64,000 bases of DNA from Denitratisoma oestradiolicum (lineage in GTDB: Bacteria; Pseudomonadota; Gammaproteobacteria; Burkholderiales; Rhodocyclaceae): positions 1,054,001-1,118,000 of the forward strand of contig NZ_LR778301.1 of NCBI RefSeq assembly GCF_902813185.1. The letters are read 5' to 3'. The position numbers were made by a program, and so were the translations under genes. The stretch's first letter is position 1; the number at the start of each line of letters is the position of its first letter. The notes beneath the pieces were generated by a model. It was not told where the DNA came from. It ran no database searches and saw only the letters and a list, made by a program, of their open reading frames with translations. Below are positions 49,682 to 59,477 of the stretch, one piece after another.

Positions 49682-52331
49682 GATGGCCCAGAATCTTTCC
49701 TGTCAGCTTGCGAGCTTCCTCCAGCAGCAGAACGCTGGAGGCGACGGCCAGGGACCAGAGCCAGTCTGCCGGACTCAGGGCCACGGTGCTGAAAATCCCC
49801 TGGGCCGGCGGCCAATGGACGACAACGACTTGGGCCAGCAGTACGCCGCCCAGGGCCAGCCAGAGCTTGCCGTTATTGAAAAACTGGCGATTGAAGGCGC
49901 TGTTGCTTTCGGCCCGGGCGTTGAAGATGTTGAAGGCTTGGAACAGCACGAAGGTAGTGAAGGCCAGGGTCAGGGCCTGGGCTGCGCCGCCCTGGCTCAG
50001 GCCCCGGGCGTAGGCCGCCAGAGTGCCTGCCGCCATGATCAGGCCGAAGACACCCAGGCCCAGTAACCGCCTGCCGGTCAGTATCCGGGTCCCCGCGCCT
50101 CGGGGTGGCCGGGTCATGATCTTGGGGTCGGGGGGCTCCACGCCCAGGGTCATGGCGGGAGGGCCGTCCATGATGATATTGACCCAGAGAATCTGGATCG
50201 CGGTGAAGGGGGTAGGCAGGCCGAAGAGGGGGGCGGCCAGCACGGTGAGCATGGCACCGATGTTGGTGGAGAGCTGGAAACGCACAAATTTGACGATGTT
50301 GTCGTAGATGGCGCGGCCTTCCCGCACCGCACCGACGATGCTGGCGAAGTTGTCGTCGGTGAGCACCAGGGTCGCAGCCTCCTGGGTTACCTCGGTGCCG
50401 GTGATGCCCATGGCCACGCCGATGTCGGCAGCCCTCAGGGCCGGCGCATCATTCACGCCGTCGCCGGTCATGGCCACCACATGGCCTCGAGACTGAAGAG
50501 CGGCGACAATGCGCATCTTGTGTTCCGGCGCCACCCGGGCCAGTACGGCGCTTTGCAGCACCAGTTCGGCCAGTTCGGCTTCTGTCAGGCCATCCAGTTC
50601 CCGCCCTTCATGAACCTCGCCTGCCAGGCCCAGATCCCGGGCGATGGCGGTAGCGGTAGCTGCATGGTCGCCGGTGATCATCTTCACTGCGATGCCGGCG
50701 CTCTGGCAGCTACGGACTGCATCCCGGACTTCCGGACGGGGCGGATCAATGATGCCCACCAGGCCGATCAGGGTGAGGTCTTCCACCCAAATCTTCAGGT
50801 CGCCGGCGGGATCGAAATCCCGGGCCGGAATCTCCCGTCCTGCCAGGGCCAGCACCCGCATGGCCTGACCCGCCAGGGCGGCATTTTCGGCGGCGAAGCG
50901 CTGGCGGCTGGTTGGCTCCAGGGGTAATGCACCCGTGCTGCTCCAGTAGCGGCTGGCCCGTGGCAGCAGTACGTCGGGTGCACCCTTCAGCCAGATGCGC
51001 ACCCAGTCCCCCTCCCGGTGAAAGGTGGCCATGTACTTGTGGGCCGCATCGAAAGGAATCTCCGCAAGGCGGGGGGGGGATTCCCCGGTTGTCTGGGCCG
51101 ACATTCCGCCCCGGGTGGACAGGGCCAGTAGGGCGCCCTCGGTGGGGTCACCGATCAACTGTCCATCGTGAATGCGGGCATCGGCGCAGAGGACAGCGGG
51201 GGTCAGCAGGGGCAGGAAATCCACCGGCCCGGCATCGCCATCGTCTGGGTGAATGGAACCTTCACCCCGGTAGCCTTCGCCGCTGACTGTGAAACGTCGA
51301 TCCTGGTAGAACAAGCGGCGGGCCGTCATCTGGTTGAGGGTGAGGGTGCCGGTCTTGTCGGTGCAGATCACAGTGGTGCAGCCCAGGGTTTCCACTGCCG
51401 CGAGTTTCTTTACCACGGCGTGGCGCCGGGCCATGCGGTGCATGCCCAGGGCCAGGGTCACGGTGACCACGGCAGGCAGGCCCTCGGGGATAGCCGCCAC
51501 GGCCAGGGCAATGGCGGTCATGGTGGTGACCAGAAGATCGTCGCCCCGCGCCAGGCCGATGAGGAATATCAGCCCCACCACGATGCCGGCGATGGTGGCC
51601 AACCGCTTGCCCAGATGATCGAGCTGGACCTGCAAGGGTGTGGGAGAGTCGGCGGTGCTGGCCAGCAGATCTGCCAGACGCCCCATCTCCGTGGCCATGC
51701 CGGTGGCAGTAACCAGAGCTTCCAGGCGTCCCCGGGTGACCACCGTATTCATGTAGAGCATGTTGTTGCGTTCGGCCAGGATGGTCTCGGCAGCCACCGG
51801 TCCATTGCGCTTGGCGATGGCCTGGGATTCGCCGGTGAGGGCGGCTTCCGCCACCTCCGCGCCATGGGCGGCGACGATCCGGGCATCGGCGGGGACCCGG
51901 TCGCCGGCTTCCAGCAGCAGCAGGTCCCCGGGCACCAGGGTAGTGGCCTCCACCTCGAGGGTCCGTCCGTCGCGGCGTACCCGGGCCACCGGGGCCAGCA
52001 TGTTTTTCAGGGCCGCCAGGGCTGCCTCGGCCCGATGCTCCTGGAAAAGCCCCAGCAGGGCATTGATCAGCACCACGCTGGCAATGATTAGAGCGTCCTT
52101 GATATCTCCTACCATCCCGGCCAGCAGGGCCGCCCCCAACAGCAGCAGGATCAGCAGGCTGCGGAATTGGTCGAGGAACTTCCGCCAGATGGGCCGGGGC
52201 GGCGTCTCGATCAGACGGTTGAGACCGTGCCGTTCCAGGCGGTGATTGGCTTCGTTGCCGGTCAGTCCGGCGGACAGGTCTGTTATTAGGTGTTGCGCTA
52301 CCGTTTCCGGTGTTTCGGCATGCCAAAGCAT
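49674..52331 (-). CDS. SPCA/PMR1-like P2A-type calcium/manganese ATPase
   Basis: An 885-residue P-type ATPase. The catalytic Asp is in CTDKTGTLTLNQM, with GDGVNDAPALRAADIG, and PEGLPAVVTV in helix 4 carries the ion-binding Glu. Helix 6 reads WVNIIMDGPPAMTLGVEPPD, with Asn and Asp of transport site II but Met in place of the SERCA Thr. Helix 5 FQLSTNIGAMLTV lacks the SERCA Glu of site I. This is the SPCA/PMR1 pattern: one Ca or Mn ion per cycle. ATG 52331 (MLWHAETPETVAQHL) is the likely start; the frame is open to 52418. Confidence 0.88.
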   Translation of the reverse strand: MLWHAETPETVAQHLITDLSAGLTGNEANHRLERHGLNRLIETPPRPIWRKFLDQFRSLLILLLLGAALLAGMVGDIKDALIIASVVLINALLGLFQEHRAEAALAALKNMLAPVARVRRDGRTLEVEATTLVPGDLLLLEAGDRVPADARIVAAHGAEVAEAALTGESQAIAKRNGPVAAETILAERNNMLYMNTVVTRGRLEALVTATGMATEMGRLADLLASTADSPTPLQVQLDHLGKRLATIAGIVVGLIFLIGLARGDDLLVTTMTAIALAVAAIPEGLPAVVTVTLALGMHRMARRHAVVKKLAAVETLGCTTVICTDKTGTLTLNQMTARRLFYQDRRFTVSGEGYRGEGSIHPDDGDAGPVDFLPLLTPAVLCADARIHDGQLIGDPTEGALLALSTRGGMSAQTTGESPPRLAEIPFDAAHKYMATFHREGDWVRIWLKGAPDVLLPRASRYWSSTGALPLEPTSRQRFAAENAALAGQAMRVLALAGREIPARDFDPAGDLKIWVEDLTLIGLVGIIDPPRPEVRDAVRSCQSAGIAVKMITGDHAATATAIARDLGLAGEVHEGRELDGLTEAELAELVLQSAVLARVAPEHKMRIVAALQSRGHVVAMTGDGVNDAPALRAADIGVAMGITGTEVTQEAATLVLTDDNFASIVGAVREGRAIYDNIVKFVRFQLSTNIGAMLTVLAAPLFGLPTPFTAIQILWVNIIMDGPPAMTLGVEPPDPKIMTRPPRGAGTRILTGRRLLGLGVFGLIMAAGTLAAYARGLSQGGAAQALTLAFTTFVLFQAFNIFNARAESNSAFNRQFFNNGKLWLALGGVLLAQVVVVHWPPAQGIFSTVALSPADWLWSLAVASSVLLLEEARKLTGKILGHRG

Positions 52332-52828
52332 CGTGATTAACGATCGTAAGTTATTGAGAAATTCAAGGCTAACTTTCATGATGCGGGAAACGACACCCCG
52401 CATCATGAAAAGGCTCACCCCCTCCGGAGGGTTCGATACGGCTCGCTCTGCTCGATATTATGGGGCACTCCGTGGCGGCACCGAGGAGTTGCGGCTGGCG
52501 CCGCGCGCCGTTTTTCCTTGTCCCTCGGGGATTCCCTTCGGTCAGGACGGCCCTGGGGGAAAGCTCGTTTTTCACGCCAACTGGCCCCGGTGACCCAGGC
52601 TTGGGGCCAGTGATCAGGAAACGAATCAGTTGGTTATCCGCACCACAATAAATATGCCTGTTGTCATGAGGTGCCCACGAGATCAGCGCAGACCAGATGC
52701 GCCACGTCCAAATCACCCGATTTCGATACCACGGGTCGGCACTCTGCCGTGAATTCCATGGAATATCAAGGTTTCAGAAGGTAGATGCCTCCGGAGTCAG
52801 GCTTACCGTGAGGGCGTCAATCACGATC
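52332..52828. other. Long spacer with hairpin and dispersed-repeat-like sequence
   Basis: A perfect 14-bp inverted repeat (TTTCATGATGCGGG at 52374-52387 and its complement at 52397-52410, 9-nt loop) lies in the ATPase leader. The next 200 bp contain GGCTCGCTCTGCTCGAT, nearly repeated at about 59632-59650, and C/G-rich palindromes like those of other spacers here. No gene is seen. Confidence 0.5.
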
Positions 52829-53254
52829 TCAGTGAGGAGTGATCCGGGCGTGCAGCTCGCCGCCTTCATGATCCTTGCTATGCACGTCCGCATACAGCTT
52901 GCCAGCCTGGTAGCTGGCGTACTGGGCCTTGCTCAGTCTGGTCCCTTTGCGGATGGCGAAGGCTGTGGACGATATCTTGATCAGGTCAACGACGACTGGA
53001 CCACTTTCTCCTGGGGCGCCTTCGTGGATATGCGCCACCGCGGCATCCAGGTTCGTCACTCGGAGCAGCCCGGAAACGGTGCGGTTTTTCTTGATCGACA
53101 GTTCCACCGTGCCTGTGACCGTTGATGGTATTTTCTGGTTGCCGCTCAGGGGGAATGTTAGCTTTTCGGCGACGGCAGCGGACATGAACATGGTACCGAC
53201 CAGTGGAATGACCCAACGCAGGATGAGGATGAATGGGGAGGTAGAAGCTTTCAT
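52829..53254 (-). CDS. CHRD domain-containing secreted protein
   Basis: A 141-residue exported protein with a signal peptide (LRWVIPLVGTMFMSAAVAEK). The CHRD domain follows: LTFPLSGNQKIPSTVTGTVELSIKKNRTVSG, the central AAVAHIHEGAPGESGPVVVDL with its HIHxG hallmark, and ADVHSKDHEGGELHARI at the end. The domain is named from chordin; bacterial versions are of unknown function. The start at 53254 has GGAG upstream; the frame is open to 53359 without a signal peptide at that point. Confidence 0.9.
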   Translation of the reverse strand: MKASTSPFILILRWVIPLVGTMFMSAAVAEKLTFPLSGNQKIPSTVTGTVELSIKKNRTVSGLLRVTNLDAAVAHIHEGAPGESGPVVVDLIKISSTAFAIRKGTRLSKAQYASYQAGKLYADVHSKDHEGGELHARITPH

Positions 53255-53432
53255 GGGCGATCTCCTTCCAAAGCTTGTTGCACGGGATGGCGTACCAATG
53301 GTAGCCGGCCCGTTCTCTTTATAGGTCAACGCGGTGGAGAGGAGGGCGTCAGTCGTCATTTTTCTCCAATGAGTTAGTATCCAGGGGAACCGAAATCATG
53401 GGCAATTGCCGAAAGCTGTAAAGGATGGATTC

Positions 53433-53996
53433 ATGAAGGAACTGAGCCTGATCTTGCTTTTGTTGCTGCTGACAGCCTGTCGCAGCTTGTTGCCCGAGGG
53501 CGGTCGAGAGGCGGACAATATTTGGACCAGCTTCGAGGATGCCAAGGTAGCCTTCGATCGCATCGAGCCCTACCGGACCCGGCTGGAGGATTTGCGGGAT
53601 TTGGGTTTTGATCCCACCAGAAAAGCCAATGTACAGATTCTTAATTATTCCCAGGTAGCCCACGCAGTGCTGCCCAATGCGGCCATGCCTCTGGAGGCAC
53701 AGCCCAAGGGCATGCGGGACTGCATCCAGGCTCAACATCAGTGTATCGGCTATCTGATTGAGCAGAGCCGGCTCAATCGCAAGCGCATTGGTGGTTTCTG
53801 GGCGGATTTTCTGAACTTCAGCCGGGAGACGAAAATGGAAGGCTGGCGCTTCGTCGCCCTGGTGGCCCTGGTGGATGGGGTGGTTGTGTTCAAGCAGTGG
53901 AGCGGTCAGCCCGCCATTCATGAACTGGAACGCAACCACAATCCACTGGGTTTCCTGCAAGGGGCGGGGGAGGGGGCTGGCGGGCTGTTCAAATAG
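53433..53996 (+). CDS. Hypothetical lipoprotein
   Basis: A 187-residue lipoprotein: MKELSLILLLLLLTACRS carries the lipobox LLTAC. The mature part includes FEDAKVAFDRIEPYRTRLEDLRDLGFDP, CIQAQHQCIGYLIEQSRLNRKRIGGFWADFLNFSRET and the hydrophobic GWRFVALVALVDGVVVFKQWSGQP. I know this layout from uncharacterised proteobacterial envelope proteins but can assign no function. An internal Cys pair (RDCIQAQHQC) could form a disulfide. The start at 53433 fits the signal peptide; the frame is open to 53406. Confidence 0.75.
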   Translation: MKELSLILLLLLLTACRSLLPEGGREADNIWTSFEDAKVAFDRIEPYRTRLEDLRDLGFDPTRKANVQILNYSQVAHAVLPNAAMPLEAQPKGMRDCIQAQHQCIGYLIEQSRLNRKRIGGFWADFLNFSRETKMEGWRFVALVALVDGVVVFKQWSGQPAIHELERNHNPLGFLQGAGEGAGGLFK

Positions 53997-54286
53997 GAAA
54001 AAAGGGGCTGTTCGCCCAAGTCGTAGCACAAAGTAAGCGTTGATTCGGAGAGGAACGCCGGGCCATGGTGGATTGCATACCTGGCTTCTGGCTTTAGTGG
54101 AGGATGTCGATTTCGCTCCCCTCCCTTCAAAGAGCTGGAGTAATGATCCGGCGGAAGCATGGACATAACCCCGCACAGTAGGGTTGTCGTCGTTCAGGAA
54201 CGTAGTGGGGTTAACCTGTGGCTCTGGATGCTCTGCTGAAATAGGCGTCACCCCTGCGTGCGGTGAACAGGAGTGCCGGTACAGGC
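53997..54286. other. Spacer between convergent genes
   Basis: No gene is visible. It contains CTGAAATAGGC (about 54237-54247), an 11-base match to the tip of the MITE terminal repeats at 6958 and 7225. That match is too short to call a second copy. Confidence 0.3.
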
Positions 54287-55099
54287 TTACTTTTCCTGGC
54301 CTGAAAAACGAGGCATGGCAGGAATGGCCGCGATGCTGAATAGCAGGACCAGGGTGACCGCTATTCCCATGGACAATTCCCGGCCGTCAGTCCATTGACC
54401 GACCTGGGGTGAGACAAACTTTGCAACGCCCAGGGCCGCAATGGCAAGGCTGATAATGCCAATGGAAGTGCCTATTACTCGAGACGACAGTGCGGAACTC
54501 CGGCTGGACCTGTTGATCAGTCGATAGATAAACAGGCCATTCAGGCCATCGGTGACCAGCATGCCGGTGGTAAACAGAAGGCCAAGCGTGATCGCATGGT
54601 GGGAACCGCCATAGTGCGAGCCGGCAACGGCAAACAGCGCTGCCTGGCTGATTGTGTCGAAAGATAAGGCAAACAGTGCTCCCACCAGGGCGATCAATCC
54701 CGGGCGATCGGAATTCTGCAATTGTCCCAGCAGCCGGCCCTTGAGACCGACCGGCACGACGACTTCATTCTTTGGCGTCAACAGCACGGCGTGAAGATTC
54801 ATCCATCCCAGAGCGGCCAGAAAGCTGATTGAAATCCATACGCCGGTGGTTTCCAGCCATTCCGGTGCAACCCAGGTCTCGGCCAACAGGCTTACGGAAA
54901 GTGCGATGGATATCACCACGCTGCCATGCCCCAGTGAAAACAGTATGCCGCAACGCCTCGCCAAGGCAGGGCGGCCGGCTGCGTTAAATCGGGTCATTCC
55001 ATCAATGGTTGCCAGATGGTCAGGGTCCAGTCCATGCTTCATGCCGAGAACGAACGCCAGCAGGCAGAGGGAAAAGAAACCTTGGGACAAATCAATCAT
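54287..55099 (-). CDS. NiCoT family nickel/cobalt transporter
   Basis: A 270-residue permease with about eight helices. The family signature HGLDPDHLATIDG (HX4DH) lies in the second helix and provides the metal-selectivity residues. Helix 3 carries LFSLGHGSVVISIA, matching the LGHSSVV block. A later FALSFDTISQAALF matches the LGFDT(A/S)TEI block. It would import Ni or Co for enzymes such as urease, hydrogenase or cobalamin synthesis. No riboswitch or NikR box could be recognised in its upstream region. Confidence 0.88.
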   Translation of the reverse strand: MIDLSQGFFSLCLLAFVLGMKHGLDPDHLATIDGMTRFNAAGRPALARRCGILFSLGHGSVVISIALSVSLLAETWVAPEWLETTGVWISISFLAALGWMNLHAVLLTPKNEVVVPVGLKGRLLGQLQNSDRPGLIALVGALFALSFDTISQAALFAVAGSHYGGSHHAITLGLLFTTGMLVTDGLNGLFIYRLINRSSRSSALSSRVIGTSIGIISLAIAALGVAKFVSPQVGQWTDGRELSMGIAVTLVLLFSIAAIPAMPRFSGQEK

Positions 55100-55286
55100 G
55101 GGTAAAAACTCCCCACATCTTTATTAGTGTGAAACAGAAAATTGAAATGGCAGGTCAAGCACGCGAGCGTAGCGAGCCAATATCGTCACCTCTCTCCGGA
55201 GAGGGGGAGGCCGGGATGGGGTGGGACCTCTTGTCCTTCGCGTATTTCATGCGCCGAGGTAAAAAATCCGTTTCATGAGCGTCAGG
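55100..55286. repeat. Spacer with C/G-rich palindromic repeat
   Basis: Contains CTCTCTCCGGAGAGGGGGAGG, a self-complementary stretch, and GCGAGCGTAGCGAGCC. Related short palindromes occur at about 29140 and 52425. It separates two minus-strand genes and probably belongs to a dispersed intergenic repeat family. Confidence 0.35.
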
Positions 55287-56741
55287 TTACATTCCGCCCA
55301 TGCATATGTACTTTATTTGCAGGTACTCATCAATTCCATGGTGTGATCCTTCGCGGCCGATGCCTGACTCCTTGATCCCGCCAAAGGGGGCAACCTCATT
55401 GGAAATCATGCCTTCGTTGACGCCGACCATTCCGTACTCCAGTTGTTCGGCAACCCGCCAGATGCGGTTGATATCGCGAGAGTAGAAATAGGAGGCAAGC
55501 CCATAGGCTGTGTCATTCGCCAACTGAATGGCTTCTGCATCTGATTTGAACCGGAACAAGGGCGCGATTGGACCAAAAATCTCTTCCCGGGCAATGTCCA
55601 TGCCTGTGGTGACATCCGTCAATACCGTCGGGGTATAAAAGTTCCCGCCTTTTTCGTGGCGCCTTCCTCCTGTGAGGACTTTTGCTCCCTTGGCAAGGGC
55701 ATCCGCCACAAGATGATGAACCTTGTCGATCGCAGCCTTGTTGATCAGTGGGCCTATTTGAGCACCAGGAGTGAAACCATCATCAACCTTCATATCAGCG
55801 ACCGCAGCGGATAGCTTGGCGGCGAAAGCATCATAGATGCCATCTTGCACCAGGAAGCGGTTCGCACAGACGCAGGTTTGTCCGGCATTGCGGTATTTTG
55901 AGGCCAGCGCGCCACGAATTGCAGCATCAAGATCGGCATCGTCAAAAACGATGAATGGTGCATTGCCCCCAAGTTCCAGCGATACACGCTTGACGGTCGA
56001 TGCGCACTGCGCCATCAAAATCTTGCCTACCCTCGTGGATCCCGTAAAGGAAAGTTTCTTGACACTAGGGTGGGTGGTCAGAACGTCCCCGACAACAGAT
56101 GGGCGGGATGTGGTGACGATATTCAGAACGCCAGGCGGTATGCCGGCCCGGCTGGCAAGCTCGGCCAAGGCAAGCGCCGAAAGGGGGGTGGCCTCAGCCG
56201 GCTTTACCACCGAGGTGCAACCCGCCGCGAGGGCAGGGGCCACTTTCCGGGTGATCATGGCGATCGGGAAATTCCACGGCGTGATTGCTGCTGTAACGCC
56301 TATGGCCTGCTTGGTGACAAACAGGCGCTTATCTGAGGTGGGAGATGGAATTATCTCGCCATAGACGCGCTTTCCTTCTTCTGCAAACCATTCGATGAAA
56401 GAGGCACCATAGGCCACCTCACTGCGGGCTTCTGCTAGGGGTTTTCCCTGTTCAAATGTCATGATCCGCGCCAGGTCATCCTGGTTGGCCATGATCAGAT
56501 CATGCCAGCAGCGAAGCAGGCGGGACCGCTCCTTGGCTGTCTTTTCACGCCAGCCTGGCAAGCTCGTCTGAGCAGCGGCAATCGCGCGCTCGGTTTCTTT
56601 AGCGCCAAGGTCCGGAACCCTCGCGATTTCTTTGCCAGTCGATGGGTTAAACACCGCATGGGTGATTCCTTCCTCTGCGCTGACCCAGTTACCGCCGATG
56701 TAGGCCATCGACTTCATTAGGGATCGGTCATGGAGCTGCAT
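55287..56741 (-). CDS. NAD(P)-dependent succinate-semialdehyde dehydrogenase
   Basis: A 484-residue aldehyde dehydrogenase of the GabD type, oxidising succinate semialdehyde to succinate. Catalytic residues are visible: general-base Glu in VSLELGGNAPFIVFDDADLD, the nucleophile in NAGQTCVCANRF, and the cofactor block FTGSTRVGKIL. ITPWNFPIAMITRK and EEIFGPIAPLFRFKSDAEAI follow the GabD pattern, and the C-terminal GIKESGIGREGSHHGIDEYLQIKYICMGG is diagnostic. It is divergent from a CoA-transferase gene; together they may process a C4 acid. The start at 56741 or the Met eight codons later is possible. Confidence 0.9.
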   Translation of the reverse strand: MQLHDRSLMKSMAYIGGNWVSAEEGITHAVFNPSTGKEIARVPDLGAKETERAIAAAQTSLPGWREKTAKERSRLLRCWHDLIMANQDDLARIMTFEQGKPLAEARSEVAYGASFIEWFAEEGKRVYGEIIPSPTSDKRLFVTKQAIGVTAAITPWNFPIAMITRKVAPALAAGCTSVVKPAEATPLSALALAELASRAGIPPGVLNIVTTSRPSVVGDVLTTHPSVKKLSFTGSTRVGKILMAQCASTVKRVSLELGGNAPFIVFDDADLDAAIRGALASKYRNAGQTCVCANRFLVQDGIYDAFAAKLSAAVADMKVDDGFTPGAQIGPLINKAAIDKVHHLVADALAKGAKVLTGGRRHEKGGNFYTPTVLTDVTTGMDIAREEIFGPIAPLFRFKSDAEAIQLANDTAYGLASYFYSRDINRIWRVAEQLEYGMVGVNEGMISNEVAPFGGIKESGIGREGSHHGIDEYLQIKYICMGGM

Positions 56742-57031
56742 AAATGGGTCTCCGATGCATGATGCAAATTAGGCCTGGAGTTCGATAACGTTAATCTTAT
56801 CTGGATTGGGTTGTTGCTGTGTGCCGCATGAACTCAGACCACCGATGAATTCCTCAGTGCACAGTTCATTGTACGTAGTGTGGTGTAGCGCGGTCGATGT
56901 GAAGCTGCCTTCAGGCGCTAAACTGCGGAACGCAAGGACCGCTACTGCCGGAGGAGAAAGAAACGTGAATATGCATGGCTTTCCAGTTGCGGGTTGTGAT
57001 AGTGAAATAAATTCTGGGTAGGGTTATCGAT

Positions 57032-58252
57032 ATGGCTGGAGCGCTGTCAAACGTACGGGTTCTTGATCTTTCGCGCGTTCTCGCGGGCCCCTGGGCGACC
57101 CAGACCCTCGCGGATCTGGGGGCGGACGTTATCAAGGTGGAGCGCCCCGGGTGCGGCGACGACACGCGTGCTTGGGGTCCTCCGTATCTCAAGGGCGAGA
57201 ACGGACTACCTACGACCGAGTCTGCCTATTTTCTTTCTACTAACCGGAACAAGCGCTCTGTCGCCATCGACATCTCGCTCCCAGACGGACAGGACATCAT
57301 TCGCCAATTGGCAGCAAACGCCGACATTTTGGTGGAGAATTTCAAGGTGGGAGGGCTAGCCCAATACGGGCTTTCCTATGAAGATGTCAAAAAAATAAAC
57401 CCGAGAATAATTTACTGCTCAATTACCGGCTTCGGTCAGGATGGGCCCTATGCCAGCCGGGCGGGCTACGACTTTCTGATCCAGGGCATGGGTGGGCTGA
57501 TGAGCGTCACGGGGGATCCTAATGGCGATCCCCAGAAGGTGGGTGTTGCACTGACCGATGTGCTGACCGGGCTATATACCACGGTGGCCGCTCTTGCCGC
57601 CCTTGCGCATCGGGAGCGGAGTGGGGAGGGGCAGCATATTGATGTCGCCCTGCTCGATGTGGAGGTCGCGTGTTTGGCTAATCAGGCGATGAATTACCTT
57701 GTGGGAGGTACTCCGCCTCAACGGCTGGGCAACATGCACCCGAACATCGTTCCCTATCAATCCTTTCCTACCAGCAATGGCGACATGATCCTGGCCATTG
57801 GCAATGATGGTCAGTTCAGGCGATTTTGCGAAGTCGCCGGTCGTCCGGAGTGGGCTGAGGACGAGAGATTCAGAAACAACACAAAGCGCGTCCAACACCG
57901 TGACGAATTGGTGGCCCTGATTCGGGAGGTTACCTCCCGGCTCACAACCAAGGAATGGGTGGCCGCCTTGGAAAAGGTTGGAGTGCCCTGTGGTCCCATT
58001 AACGATATCGCGGATGTATTCGACGATCCGCAAGTCAGGCATCGGGGCTTGCATGTCCAGATGAAGCACCCTACGGCCGGTGTAACCCCTAGCGTGGCGA
58101 GCCCTCTGCGCATGACTGCCACTCCGGTCGAGTATCGCAGGGCACCTCCTCTTCTGGGGGAGCACAGCAGTGAGGTGCTGCAAGACTGGCTGAAGATGGA
58201 TGACGATACTGTGAATCGTCTGTTGCGTGAGGGTGTCGTGTCGGCAGGTTAG
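57032..58252 (+). CDS. CaiB/BaiF family CoA transferase
   Basis: A 406-residue class III CoA transferase. The conserved blocks are VLDLSRVLAGPWATQTLADLGADVIKVERP, FLSTNRNKRSVAIDI, ADILVENFKVGGLAQYGLSYED and ITGFGQDGPYASRAGYDFLIQ. VALTDVLTG has the catalytic Asp (about 176). Unlike the protein at 31181 it lacks the GHDINY His of racemases, so a true CoA transfer is expected, probably between succinyl-CoA or another acyl-CoA and a free acid. It is divergent from succinate-semialdehyde dehydrogenase. Lower third-position GC than in the 24-34 kb cluster suggests a different origin. Confidence 0.9.
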   Translation: MAGALSNVRVLDLSRVLAGPWATQTLADLGADVIKVERPGCGDDTRAWGPPYLKGENGLPTTESAYFLSTNRNKRSVAIDISLPDGQDIIRQLAANADILVENFKVGGLAQYGLSYEDVKKINPRIIYCSITGFGQDGPYASRAGYDFLIQGMGGLMSVTGDPNGDPQKVGVALTDVLTGLYTTVAALAALAHRERSGEGQHIDVALLDVEVACLANQAMNYLVGGTPPQRLGNMHPNIVPYQSFPTSNGDMILAIGNDGQFRRFCEVAGRPEWAEDERFRNNTKRVQHRDELVALIREVTSRLTTKEWVAALEKVGVPCGPINDIADVFDDPQVRHRGLHVQMKHPTAGVTPSVASPLRMTATPVEYRRAPPLLGEHSSEVLQDWLKMDDDTVNRLLREGVVSAG

Positions 58253-58484
58253 TGGCAGGCCTAGGGTGATCTTGTCGGACTGCCGGGATGCACGGGAGTA
58301 TTGACTGGAAATGAACAGGCTCATGGTGATGATGATTGCGGGGATTACTGGATAATCATACTAATGCCAGTAATGGCAGTGGAGGATTGCGCTGCTGCAC
58401 CATTGATGGAAGATTGGAATCCAAACGCGCTTAGGGCAAAACCGGAATGACCAGGTCGATAGCGAAAGCGAGTTTTTCCAGTGC

Positions 58485-58754
58485 CTAGAAAATGCCTGAT
58501 AGCAAACCCTCATCGGCATGATCGCTTTCATGCCGATGTGCGGCGTTGATGCTGTCTGTCAGCATGGATGTGATCAGCAAGACGAAGCCGGTTTTCGTTA
58601 CACCGGTGATGAAGCCGCGAACCAGAACCCAAAGCGCCTGAGTCGCCAAAGAACCCAGTAAGGGTAAGCTGAACAGATCAGCGCCACCGGGTTTTACCCA
58701 GAACCAAGTGATCGTGATGGCCGACCAGCATGCGGACGCGACAAGGAATGCCAT
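58485..58754 (-). CDS. Small hypothetical membrane protein
   Basis: An 89-residue frame with two or three hydrophobic segments (MAFLVASACWSAITITWFWV; LPLLGSLATQALWVLV; TKTGFVLLITSMLTDSI) and a charged tail (AAHRHESDHADEG). GGGGAAAA precedes the ATG. No family is recognised. Its isolated position and small size leave some doubt that it is a real gene. Confidence 0.45.
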   Translation of the reverse strand: MAFLVASACWSAITITWFWVKPGGADLFSLPLLGSLATQALWVLVRGFITGVTKTGFVLLITSMLTDSINAAHRHESDHADEGLLSGIF

Positions 58755-58931
58755 TTTTCCCCGGTGCGCTGGGCCGCGTTAACGTCCCCGCATAGCCGCT
58801 TTGAGCAGCTCACACAATGGAGGCTCACGGCTTGGACAGGGGATTGTTATTCTTCCTGGCTTTTCCACTGCGGCGCCCTGTCTTGCCTGGGGTATAGTCG
58901 CGCCCTTTCCCAGACTTGGCGTTCCTGATTC

Positions 58932-59477
58932 ATGGCACTCAAATCCACCGTATTCAAGGCGTCCTTGAGCGTTGCGGACATGGATCGCAACTACTACGCC
59001 GAACATGGCCTGACCTTGGCCCGCCACCCATCCGAGACCGATGCGCGGATGATGGTGCGGCTGCTGGCCTTTGCCCTCCATGCCGATGAACGACTGGAGT
59101 TCGGTCGGGGCATTTCCGCCGATGACGAGCCAGCCCTCTGGCTCAAGGAGTATTCCGGCGAGGTGCGGCTTTGGATCGAGGTGGGGCTGCCCGATGAGCG
59201 ACTGCTGCGCCGAGCTTCTTCCCGGGCGTCTCAGGTGGTGCTGCTGGCCTACGGCGGACGCGCCATGGATGCCTGGTGGGTCAAGGAGGGCGGTGCCATC
59301 GGCCGGCTCTCCAATGTGCGCGTGCTGGCCCTGGATGACGAGACCTGTGCCGCCCTGGCCGCCCTGGCCCAGCGCACCATGCAGTTGCAATGCTCGATTC
59401 AGGACGGACAAGCCTGGCTGACCGATGGTTCCCGCAGTGTGTCCATCGAGCCCCGCTGGCTGACCCCCCGGCCCTGA
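58932..59477 (+). CDS. yaeQ: YaeQ family protein
   Basis: A 181-residue protein of the YaeQ family, which has a PD-(D/E)XK nuclease-like fold. Conserved blocks are MALKSTVFKASLSVADMDRNYYAEHGLTLARHPSETDARMMVRLLAFALHA, the core LWLKEYSGEVRLWIEVGLPDERLLRRASSRASQVVLLAY, and the C-terminal LQCSIQDGQAWLTDG. In Escherichia it was linked to haemolysin-gene regulation (RfaH suppression), but its biochemical activity is not known. Confidence 0.92.
   Translation: MALKSTVFKASLSVADMDRNYYAEHGLTLARHPSETDARMMVRLLAFALHADERLEFGRGISADDEPALWLKEYSGEVRLWIEVGLPDERLLRRASSRASQVVLLAYGGRAMDAWWVKEGGAIGRLSNVRVLALDDETCAALAALAQRTMQLQCSIQDGQAWLTDGSRSVSIEPRWLTPRP

Noticed and set aside
55100..55286. Cobalamin or nickel riboswitch upstream of the NiCoT gene
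   Set aside because: No B12-box or other conserved riboswitch core could be recognised; the sequence reads as palindromic intergenic repeat.
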